From an uncultured Oscillibacter sp. (GTDB lineage Bacteria; Bacillota; Clostridia; Oscillospirales; Oscillospiraceae), in the NCBI RefSeq assembly GCF_910584465.1, contig NZ_CAJUBK010000004.1:20172-84171 (forward strand): a stretch of DNA of 64,000 nucleotides. The letters run 5' to 3'. The translations under genes were made by a program, and so were the position numbers. Positions 24,353-31,105 of this stretch are shown here, piece after piece. The notes beneath the pieces are model-generated. The model was not told the DNA's origin. It did no database searches and worked only from the letters and a program-made list of their open reading frames with translations. Every line of letters begins with the position of its first letter. Position 1 is the stretch's first letter.

Positions 24353-25942
24353 TCACGCGGCGGGATCCGGCCCGATCAAGGCGAAGCCGGGGTCGGAAGG
24401 AGGCTGGGGCTCCGCGGGGACAGGCTCCGACGGGGCCGGGGGCGTCTCCGGGACGGGCTCCGGCGTGCCGGGATCGGCGCCGCCGCCCGGCAGGACGTCG
24501 CCCTGAGAGGGCGGGGCAGCCGTCCCCGAGCCGGGATCGCCGGGGACGGCCGTCCCCGTCCCGGGATCTCCGGGGATGGTCGTCCATCCGGGGTCCGCCG
24601 TCCCGGTCCCTGCGCCGCCTCCCCCGTCTCCCGGCTCCACGACGATGGGGCCCCCGTCCTCCGGATCGGGCTCGGCGGCGGTCCCGCCCTCCGGGTCCTC
24701 GGCGGTCCCGTCCTCCTCCTCCGGCTCCGGGCTGGGGGGCGGGAGGGCCGACGGCTTATCCTCCACATAGCCCGTGGAGGAGCTGAGGCTCCCGTCCGCG
24801 TTGACGGACATGATGTCCAGGTCCTTCAGGGTGAAGACCTCGGTGAAGGGGCTGAGCTCGTCGTTCACCAGGTCCAGGAGCGCCTTGGGCTTGGGGAGCA
24901 CATAGTTCACTTCCCTCTGCCGCCCATGGGTGTCCCGCTCGACGGAGCGGCTGTAGGCGTTTTTCGTGGTGTGGGGCATGGTAACGAAGTTGACGTCTTC
25001 TATTTTCAGGCCTCCCATGACCGCCGATTTGCCGAACCAGAGGATGTTCTGGAAGCTCAGATCCGTCTCCACATTGTTGTTGAACGCCTCGATGAGGGGC
25101 CCTGCCTTCGTCATGTTCTTCGGCTGGAGCACCTGCTCCGCCATGGCCTTTAAAAAGGCTTGCTGGGTCTTGATACGGCCCACGTCGCCCTCGGCATAGC
25201 CATGTTTTTTATCGTTGTCGTACCGGTAGCGGAGGACCTGCATGGCGTCGTCCCCGGAAAGGAGGCGGTAGCCCTTGGCCTGGTGGATGCTCAGGTCCTG
25301 ATAGGGGTCCTCGTAGTTCATATCCAGAGGCACGTCGAACCACACGCCTCCGATGGCGTCCACGATCTCCCCCACGGCGTCCCATTCCACCACGACCTGG
25401 AAGTCCGGTTCGAAGCCCACCAGCTGGGCGATCTCCTTGTAGAGGTGCTGGATGCCTTTTTCGCCCTGTCCGTAGTAGTTGTAGACGGCGTTGATCTTTT
25501 TGATATCATAGGGGATGTTCACCATGGTGTCCCGGGGGATGGACATGATCGTGGCCTTCTGGCCGGTCACGTCATAGCTGGCCAGCAGTATGGTGTCCGT
25601 GTTGCCGCCGCCGCCGGTGTCCCGGCCCAGGATCAGGACCGTCCAATAGTCCTTGCTCTTCCGCTCGCCGTCGCTGCCCCGGGGGCGGATGCCCTCGCCA
25701 TAGTCGATGGCGTTGGGATCGTCCGGCCGGCCGTCGCCGTCGGCGTCCACCATGTCCTTGGGGTCGTTCCGAGCGGGCAGCTCCGGCCGGACGAACAGGC
25801 TCCGGAAGGCCAAAGTAGCCAGCAGTGCGACCGCCAATATCACGATGATGACGATCAAAACGATGTGCTGCCGGGTCAGCCGCCCCCTCCTGGGGGGCCT
25901 CGGCGCCGGACCGCCCGCCAGCCGCTTTCCAACATTGCTCAT
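24353..25942 (-). CDS. LytR-CpsA-Psr (LCP) family protein with long C-terminal tail
   Basis: 529 residues. A basic cytoplasmic head leads to a membrane helix (HIVLIVIIVILAVALLATLAF) and an extracellular LCP domain with 'NTDTILLASYDVTGQKATIM', SIPRDTMVNIP, KINAVYNYYG and a downstream Arg-rich 'RYRYDNDKKHGY' site. LCP enzymes transfer undecaprenyl-linked polymers such as teichoic acid or capsule to peptidoglycan. The final 130 residues are low complexity, rich in Pro, Gly, Glu and Thr with repeated PGDPGTGTA-like units, presumably a wall-spanning tail. The start is 4 bases past the nadD-yqeK stop, so it is co-transcribed. Confidence 0.93.
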   Translation of the reverse strand: MSNVGKRLAGGPAPRPPRRGRLTRQHIVLIVIIVILAVALLATLAFRSLFVRPELPARNDPKDMVDADGDGRPDDPNAIDYGEGIRPRGSDGERKSKDYWTVLILGRDTGGGGNTDTILLASYDVTGQKATIMSIPRDTMVNIPYDIKKINAVYNYYGQGEKGIQHLYKEIAQLVGFEPDFQVVVEWDAVGEIVDAIGGVWFDVPLDMNYEDPYQDLSIHQAKGYRLLSGDDAMQVLRYRYDNDKKHGYAEGDVGRIKTQQAFLKAMAEQVLQPKNMTKAGPLIEAFNNNVETDLSFQNILWFGKSAVMGGLKIEDVNFVTMPHTTKNAYSRSVERDTHGRQREVNYVLPKPKALLDLVNDELSPFTEVFTLKDLDIMSVNADGSLSSSTGYVEDKPSALPPPSPEPEEEDGTAEDPEGGTAAEPDPEDGGPIVVEPGDGGGGAGTGTADPGWTTIPGDPGTGTAVPGDPGSGTAAPPSQGDVLPGGGADPGTPEPVPETPPAPSEPVPAEPQPPSDPGFALIGPDPAA

Positions 25943-25946
25943 GATC

Positions 25947-27143
25947 TCATCTCTGTCCTTTCAGCGCGTCCCTGGCCTCCAGGGTCTTGGTGTGGATGGG
26001 AGCGCCCCGCTCCTCCATCTCCCGGATGGTCATCTCCAGTCCCAGCAGCAGCCCCGCGTCCAGGTCCTCGTAACAGGCCCGCCGCAGCTCCTCCACGCCG
26101 GGGAAGTCCCGGGTGGGTTCGATGTAATCCGCCAGGTAGACGATCTTCTCCAGCAGCGTCATATCCGCCCGGCCGGTGGTGTGCCAGCGGATGGCGCCGG
26201 TCACCTCCCCGTCCGTGCCGAAGACGGCGGCGGCGACGGCGGCGCCGGTCTTGGCGTGGAGCAGCTTCAAGGCCCGCCGCTCCAGATCGTCCAGTCCCAC
26301 GCCGTACCGCTCCGCCAGGGCCAGCTGATCCTCCAGCCCCAGCTTCTTCGTGCAGTCGTGGAGCAGCGCGGCCCGCCGGGCCTTCTCCACGTCGCCCCCC
26401 CAGCGCTCCGCCAGGTGGATGGCCTCCTGCTCGGTGCCCAGGACATGGGGGATGCGCCGGTAGTCCAAACAGCTCAGCGCCGCGGGCCGGAGCTGCGCCA
26501 GGGACAGCCCCTTCAGGTCCGCCGCCGTCCCGTACAGGCCCTTTCGCAGGATGTAGCCATATACCGCCGGGGCCAGCAGTCCGCCCCCCTCTCCCCGGGC
26601 CAGCCGCTCCCGCAGCTCCGTGGAGGACACGTCCACCACGCCGGGGATGGTCAGGGTGAAGATGCGCGCCTGGGGGAAGGTCCGGTAGAGGGCGCTTCGC
26701 TGGACGGAGAACAGCTCCTCCGTGTCCTCCTCCGTCCGCCCGAAGGCGGCCACGCCCGCCAGGGAGAGGATGCGCCCCGGGTCGTGCCAGGTATGGATGG
26801 TCAGGAACATGTCCGCGCCCATCAGCAGCCACAGCTCATCCTCCGGATACCGCTCCTTCAGCCGCTCCAGGGTGTCGGCGGTGTAGCTGGCCCCCTCCCG
26901 CCTGAGCTCGATGTCCGAGACCTCGGCCCGGTCCCCCAGGCCGGTCTGCTCCGCCGCCAGGCGGACCATCTCCAGCCGCTGCTCCGGCGCGGGCGTGCCG
27001 GGGGGCAGCTGCTTGTGGGGCGGGCGCCCGGTGGGGATCATCAGCAGTTTGTCCAGCTTCAAAAGCTCGGATACCGCGCGGGCGGCGGTAATATGTCCCA
27101 AGTGCGGCGGGTTGAAGGCCCCGCCGTATACGCCGATCTTCAA
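25947..27143 (-). CDS. nadD: Fused nicotinate-nucleotide adenylyltransferase / YqeK HD hydrolase
   Basis: 398 residues joining two enzymes that are usually separate adjacent genes. Residues 1-200 are NadD: GGAFNPPHLGHITAA (H-x-G-H), TGRPPHK, 'LWLLMGADMF' and VSSTELR. It makes deamido-NAD from NaMN and ATP. Residues about 205-395 are YqeK-like: RIPHVLGTEQEAIHLAERWG, LLHDCTKKLG (HD motif) and 'IRWHTTGR', 'VYLADYIEPTR'. YqeK hydrolyses Ap4A symmetrically. There is no stop or start-like break between the parts, so the fusion is real in this sequence. Confidence 0.95.
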   Translation of the reverse strand: MKIGVYGGAFNPPHLGHITAARAVSELLKLDKLLMIPTGRPPHKQLPPGTPAPEQRLEMVRLAAEQTGLGDRAEVSDIELRREGASYTADTLERLKERYPEDELWLLMGADMFLTIHTWHDPGRILSLAGVAAFGRTEEDTEELFSVQRSALYRTFPQARIFTLTIPGVVDVSSTELRERLARGEGGGLLAPAVYGYILRKGLYGTAADLKGLSLAQLRPAALSCLDYRRIPHVLGTEQEAIHLAERWGGDVEKARRAALLHDCTKKLGLEDQLALAERYGVGLDDLERRALKLLHAKTGAAVAAAVFGTDGEVTGAIRWHTTGRADMTLLEKIVYLADYIEPTRDFPGVEELRRACYEDLDAGLLLGLEMTIREMEERGAPIHTKTLEARDALKGQR

Positions 27144-27173
27144 ATCAGAAGCCTCCTTGCAAACGGATCGATA

Positions 27174-27500
27174 TCAGGTCCTCTTTCCCCGCTCCCGCAC
27201 CAGGGGGATGCGCGCCTCCCTAGGCTTGGAATGGCTCTCCCGGTAGAGGACGAACTTGGTCCCGATGACCTGGACCACCTCGCTGCGGGTGGCCTTGGCC
27301 AGCGCCTCCGCCGCCAGGCGGGCGTCGTAGTCCAAGTTGTTGTCCAGCACCCGGCCCTTGATGAGCTCCCGGGCCTCCAGCGCGTCGTCGGCCTGCTTGA
27401 TCAGGTTCTCCCCGATGCCGTCCTTGCCGATCTGGAGGATGGTGTCGATGCGGTTCGCCAGGCCCCGCAGCTGGGCCCGCTGTTTGCTTGTCAAGTCCAT
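27174..27500 (-). CDS. yhbY: YhbY-family RNA-binding protein (CRM domain)
   Basis: 108 residues: LTSKQRAQLRGLANRID opening, the 'QIGKDGIGENLIKQADDALEARELIKGRVL' core and VVQVIGTKFVLYRES, all typical of the single-CRM YhbY family that associates with pre-50S ribosomes. ATG 27500 follows GGAGCG. Thirty bases separate it from nadD-yqeK; likely one operon. Confidence 0.94.
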   Translation of the reverse strand: MDLTSKQRAQLRGLANRIDTILQIGKDGIGENLIKQADDALEARELIKGRVLDNNLDYDARLAAEALAKATRSEVVQVIGTKFVLYRESHSKPREARIPLVRERGKRT

Positions 27501-27541
27501 ACGCTCCTCCGGCGCGTTCGCGCCGCCTTTCTTTTTTGTCC

Positions 27542-27892
27542 TCAGCCGTCGAGGGCGAAGGTCAGGAACTCCTCCAGGTCGCCGTTAAACTCAACGTCAA
27601 AAATATGGCCGTCCAGAGTCTGTTCCATATAATGTATCACGCTTGTGTCCAGGTCGATCTGGGGCCTGCCCAGGGCGGCGATGAGCTCTGGGACGGTGAG
27701 GGGGCCGAAGTCCAGCCCGCCGGTCTCCATCTCCTCCAAAATGAACTCCGCCAGATCGGCCAGCCGGCCCTCGTAGCGCTCCGCCAGCCTTCCCGCCACC
27801 GCCTCCAGCTCCTCTGAGGGCTCCTCGCAGACGAACTCGATCCCATTCGACACGGCCAAATAGGCGCCGTTATCCTCATCGTATTCGAACAT
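27542..27892 (-). CDS. Conserved-looking acidic protein of unknown function
   Basis: 116 residues, strongly acidic, soluble, no signal. It contains 'GIEFVCEEPSEELEAVAGRL' and 'FDVEFNGDLEEFLTFALDG'. It sits between yhbY and rdgB with short gaps (41 and 23 bases) and the same strand, which supports a real gene in this housekeeping unit. I do not recognise the domain. Confidence 0.8.
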   Translation of the reverse strand: MFEYDEDNGAYLAVSNGIEFVCEEPSEELEAVAGRLAERYEGRLADLAEFILEEMETGGLDFGPLTVPELIAALGRPQIDLDTSVIHYMEQTLDGHIFDVEFNGDLEEFLTFALDG

Positions 27893-27915
27893 AAGCCGTT
27901 TTCCCCTTCAGACGT

Positions 27916-28512
27916 TTATTTCCCGAGATAAGTTCCCAGCGCCTCCGCGAAGGCCGCCAGGGCCCTGCCCCGGTGGGAGATCTTGCTCTTCTCCTCTGCC
28001 CCCAGCTGGCCGAAGGTCTTGCCCTTCTCCGGGATCAAAAACACCGGGTCGTAGCCAAAGCCGCCGTCCCCCAGGGGGGCGAAGGCGATGGCCCCGTCGC
28101 AGCGTCCCTCCGCCGTCAGGGTGTCCCCGTTGGGGAAGGCGCAGGCCACGGCGCAGGAGAAATGCGCCGCCCGCGTCCCCTGGCCCCGCATGGAGCGCAG
28201 GAGCAGCAGGCACCGCTTCCGGTCGTCCAGCCCCTCGCCGCCGTAACGGGCGGAGTAGACGCCGGGGCCGCCGTTCAGCGCGTCCACGCAGAGGCCGGAA
28301 TCGTCCGCGATGGCGGGCAGGCCCGCCGCGGCGCAGACGGCCTTGGCCTTCAGCATGGCGTTCTCGGCGAAGGTGGACCCGGTCTCCTCCACATCCACCT
28401 CCACCCCCGCCTCGGCGGGGCTGACGACCTCCACGCCCAGCTTGGACAAGATCGCCTCCATCTCCGCCAGCTTCCCCGGATTGTGGGTCGCCAGCACGAA
28501 CTTCTCACTCAT
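27916..28512 (-). CDS. rdgB: XTP/dITP diphosphatase (HAM1/RdgB)
   Basis: 198 residues with the family start VLATHNPGKLAEMEAIL, 'ETGSTFAENAMLKAKAV', ADDSGLCVDALNGGPGVYSARYGG and 'GFGYDPVFLIPEKGKTFGQL'. It removes ITP, XTP and their deoxy forms from the nucleotide pool. Its ATG shares one base with the rph stop (TGATG), so the two are translationally coupled; the pairing is common in Firmicutes. Confidence 0.96.
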   Translation of the reverse strand: MSEKFVLATHNPGKLAEMEAILSKLGVEVVSPAEAGVEVDVEETGSTFAENAMLKAKAVCAAAGLPAIADDSGLCVDALNGGPGVYSARYGGEGLDDRKRCLLLLRSMRGQGTRAAHFSCAVACAFPNGDTLTAEGRCDGAIAFAPLGDGGFGYDPVFLIPEKGKTFGQLGAEEKSKISHRGRALAAFAEALGTYLGK

Positions 28513-29234
28513 CAAAACGTCCCTCCCAACGCTTCTTCCTGCGCCGCCAGCAGCTCCTTGCAGCCCTTGGCGCACAAGCGGACCAGCTCCTGCTGCTCCG
28601 CGGGGGTGAAGGCCCGGCCCTCGCCGGTGCCCTGGAGCTCGATCAGCTCCCCCAGCTCGTTCATCACACAGTTCAGATCCACCTGGGCCCGGCTGTCCTC
28701 GCTGTAGCGGAGGTCCAGCAGCGGCGTGTCCTCCACGATCCCGGCGGAGACGCCGGTGACACAGTGCCGGATGGGGCTCGCGGCCAGATCGCCGCGCTCC
28801 ACCAGCCTCCGGCAGGCCAGGGCCAGGGCCACGAAGCCGCCGGTGACCGAGGCGGTCCGGGTGCCGCCGTCCCCCTGGAGCACGTCGCAGTCGACGGTGA
28901 TCGTCCGCTCCCCCAGCGCCTTCCTGTCCACCGCGGCGCGGAGGGACCGGCCCACCAGGCGCTGGATCTCCGCGCTCCGGGGGCTGAGCTTCAGCTTGAC
29001 AACGTCCCGCCGGCTCCGCTCCCGGTTGGCCCGGGGGAGCATGGAGTACTCGGCAGTGACCCAGCCCTCCCCGTAAGGGACGTGGGGCGGCGTCTTCTCC
29101 TCCACGCTGGCGCAGCACAGGACCATGGTGTCCCCGCACCGGATCAGGCAGCTGCCCTCGGCGAATTTGACGAACCCTGTTTCGATCTTCACAGGCCGCA
29201 GCTCATCGAAGGCCCGGCCGTCTTCTCTGGTCAT
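28512..29234 (-). CDS. rph: Ribonuclease PH
   Basis: 240 residues from ATG 29234. RNase PH trims tRNA 3' ends phosphorolytically. Motifs: RPVKIETGFVKFAEGSCLI, 'GWVTAEYSMLPRANRERSRR', EIQRLVGRSLRAAVD, 'TVDCDVLQGDGGTRTASVTG' and 'LDLRYSEDSRAQVDLNCVM'. The start overlaps the stop of the tiny upstream membrane protein gene by four bases (ATGA). Confidence 0.96.
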   Translation of the reverse strand: MTREDGRAFDELRPVKIETGFVKFAEGSCLIRCGDTMVLCCASVEEKTPPHVPYGEGWVTAEYSMLPRANRERSRRDVVKLKLSPRSAEIQRLVGRSLRAAVDRKALGERTITVDCDVLQGDGGTRTASVTGGFVALALACRRLVERGDLAASPIRHCVTGVSAGIVEDTPLLDLRYSEDSRAQVDLNCVMNELGELIELQGTGEGRAFTPAEQQELVRLCAKGCKELLAAQEEALGGTF

Positions 29235-29416
29235 AGCTCCGTCCGCTCTCCCTTCTTGTCCCGGCCCCCCATCACCAGACCGGCCAGCAGCAGGACCAGG
29301 CCCGCGGCGATCGTGAGCAGGGGGACCGCGCTGTCCCACTCGCGGACCTCGCATCCGTAAAGGAACAGCACCGCGCCTACGATCATGATCTTAACGCTCA
29401 GGATACCTTTCTCCAT
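29231..29416 (-). CDS. Tiny membrane protein coupled to rph
   Basis: 61 residues from ATG 29416 after GGGGAGG. Two hydrophobic segments (VKIMIVGAVLFLYGCEV and VPLLTIAAGLVLLLAGLVMG) are separated by a short charged loop, with a basic tail. The stop overlaps the rph start as ATGA. Function unknown; coupling suggests it is translated at levels similar to rph. Confidence 0.75.
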   Translation of the reverse strand: MEKGILSVKIMIVGAVLFLYGCEVREWDSAVPLLTIAAGLVLLLAGLVMGGRDKKGERTEL

Positions 29417-29440
29417 TGGGATACCTCCCCATCCTCCGTC

Positions 29441-30313
29441 TCAGATGATGGCCTGCGCGTACTCCTCGGCGTCGAAGGGCCGCAGATCGCCGATGCCCTC
29501 GCCGACTCCCGCGAACTTCACGGGCACGCCCAGCTCCCGGGCGATCGCCACGGCGATGCCCCCCTTGGCGGTGCCGTCCAGCTTGGTGAGGATGATGCCC
29601 GTCAGCCCCGCCGCCTCCTTGAAGGTCTTGGCCTGGATCAATCCGTTCTGCCCCGTGGTGGCGTCCAGCACCAGCAGGGTCTCCCGGGCCGCGCCGGGGC
29701 ACTCCCGGTCGATGATCTTCGAGAGCTTGCTCAGCTCCGCCATGAGGTTCTGCTTGTTGTGCAGCCGCCCCGCCGTGTCGCAGAGCACCACGTCCACGCC
29801 CCGGGCCTTGGCGGCCTGGAGCGCGTCGAAGAGCACCGCGCCGGGGTCCGCGCCCTCATGCTGGCGGACCAGCTCCGCCTTGGCCCGCCCGGCCCAGATC
29901 TCCAGCTGGTCCGCCGCCGCCGCCCGGAAGGTGTCCGCCGCGCAGAGGAGGCACTTCTTCCCGCCGTAGCGGAAGAGGTCCGCCATCTTGCCGATGGAGG
30001 TGGTCTTCCCCACCCCGTTGACCCCGATGAAGAGGAACACGCAGGGAGAGGTGGAGACGTCCACCTCCGTGGTGCCCACGTCCAGCGCGTCCACGATGAT
30101 CTCCCGCAGGGCGGAGCGGACCTCCTCCTGGCTCCGGAGCTTCTCCTTCCGGACCTTCTCCCGGAGCTTCCCCACGGTCTCCACGGCGGTCTCCATGCCG
30201 AAGTCGGAGAGGATCAGGGTCTCCTCCAGCTCCTCGAAGAAGGCCTCGTCCGCCTCGGTGTAGGTGGAGAAGATGTTGGTGGTGATCTTTTTCAGCTTGT
30301 CAAAGAAACCCAT
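29441..30313 (-). CDS. ftsY: Signal recognition particle receptor FtsY
   Basis: 290 residues from ATG 30313 with AAGGAGG; a longer frame lacks support. It lacks the acidic A domain of the E. coli protein, as usual for Gram-positives. NG domain motifs: GVNGVGKTTSIGKMA (G1), 'AADTFRAAAADQLEIWA', DTAGRL (G3), TKLDGTAKGG (G4) and 'GVGEGIGDLRPFDAEEYA'. It docks SRP-ribosome complexes at the membrane. It lies downstream of smc on the same strand, with two small zinc-ribbon genes and a 262-base spacer between. Confidence 0.96.
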   Translation of the reverse strand: MGFFDKLKKITTNIFSTYTEADEAFFEELEETLILSDFGMETAVETVGKLREKVRKEKLRSQEEVRSALREIIVDALDVGTTEVDVSTSPCVFLFIGVNGVGKTTSIGKMADLFRYGGKKCLLCAADTFRAAAADQLEIWAGRAKAELVRQHEGADPGAVLFDALQAAKARGVDVVLCDTAGRLHNKQNLMAELSKLSKIIDRECPGAARETLLVLDATTGQNGLIQAKTFKEAAGLTGIILTKLDGTAKGGIAVAIARELGVPVKFAGVGEGIGDLRPFDAEEYAQAII

Positions 30314-30575
30314 AGGTCCTCCTTGAGGTCTCAGCCATGAAGATGGCTGGTTCTTTGCACCCCCCATTTTCTCTTTTCCTTCCCTGAAGAAAAAGAGAAA
30401 ACGGGCCGTGCACGGTCCAAAAGAGAAAAAGAAGGGGACGCGCGCGCAGGTAGTGCCGACTGAGATGGGGATATCTTCTGCCCGCGGCTCAGTTTTAGCG
30501 GGGGGTTGGAGGTTGGGGGATCGCCTGTCCGGCCCTCCTCGCTGCCGCTGACCTGGTGGGTGGGGGTTCTCCTTG
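30314..30575 (-). other. Non-coding spacer between zinc-ribbon genes and ftsY
   Basis: 262 bases, no credible gene. It holds a purine/pyrimidine-skewed hairpin with arms ATTTTCTCTTTT and AAAAGAGAAAA (about 30366-30401), a small palindrome GGGCCGTGCACGGTCC at about 30403-30418, and a G-rich stretch at 30498-30521. The hairpin reads as a possible minus-strand attenuator or terminator before ftsY. Confidence 0.4.
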
Positions 30576-30827
30576 TTATTTTTTCTCGTCGTATTCGATA
30601 TGACTTCTGCAATCAGGGCAGGATCGCGGCCAATGGCGTCCTAAATATTGGCCGCAGTGGGGACAGCGGTGCCACTTTAGACGCAGGGCTAGGCCTGTCA
30701 GCACGATCGCCATCGCCAGCACCGTCACCGGCGTCCAGCCCGTGCTCCCCTTAGCCCCTAACAGGCCCAGGACCGCGCCCCCTAGGGCAAGTCCGATGGC
30801 GAGGTACTCCTTTTGACGCAGTGTCAT
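30576..30827 (-). CDS. Small membrane protein with C-terminal zinc ribbon (copy 2)
   Basis: 83 residues: MTLRQKEYLAIGLALGGAVL start, two membrane helices, then a four-Cys zinc ribbon HCPHCGQYLGRHWPRSCPDC-type (Cys-x2-Cys pairs) and tail HIEYDEKK. It is a diverged tandem copy of the next gene upstream, with the same start, topology and ribbon. Function unknown; the ribbon faces the cytoplasm if both helices span. Confidence 0.8.
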   Translation of the reverse strand: MTLRQKEYLAIGLALGGAVLGLLGAKGSTGWTPVTVLAMAIVLTGLALRLKWHRCPHCGQYLGRHWPRSCPDCRSHIEYDEKK

Positions 30828-30845
30828 GGCGCTCCTCCTAAATCA

Positions 30846-31094
30846 TCAGTGATCCCTTTCCCGGGCCTCGTAGTCGATCTCCTTCCCACAGTGGGGGCAG
30901 TACTGCCCTTTGGTCCTGCCCAGAAACCGGCCGCAGCTTGGACAGCGCCACCACCGCTTCCACAAGACCGCCGCGCCAAAAACCATCGCCATGCCCAGCA
31001 GCAAGATCCATATGAATCCGCCGCCGATCAGCATCAGCAGCAGCCCCGCGATAAGGCCCGCGGTGCTCACAAGCTCTTTCTGCCGCAGCGTCAT
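30846..31094 (-). CDS. Small membrane protein with C-terminal zinc ribbon (copy 1)
   Basis: 82 residues: MTLRQKELVSTAGLIAGLLL start, two helices (to about residue 45), then CPSCGRFLGRTKGQYCPHCG zinc ribbon and tail EIDYEARERDH. It lies 11 bases after the smc stop and 18 bases before its paralogue. Placement in an smc-ftsY unit is unusual. Function unknown. Confidence 0.8.
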   Translation of the reverse strand: MTLRQKELVSTAGLIAGLLLMLIGGGFIWILLLGMAMVFGAAVLWKRWWRCPSCGRFLGRTKGQYCPHCGKEIDYEARERDH

Positions 31095-31105
31095 GGCGCA
31101 CCTCC

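Noticed and set aside
30331..30612. Possible 93-residue gene between the zinc-ribbon genes and ftsY.
   Set aside because: Low-complexity basic/serine-rich translation without a ribosome site, running through hairpins.
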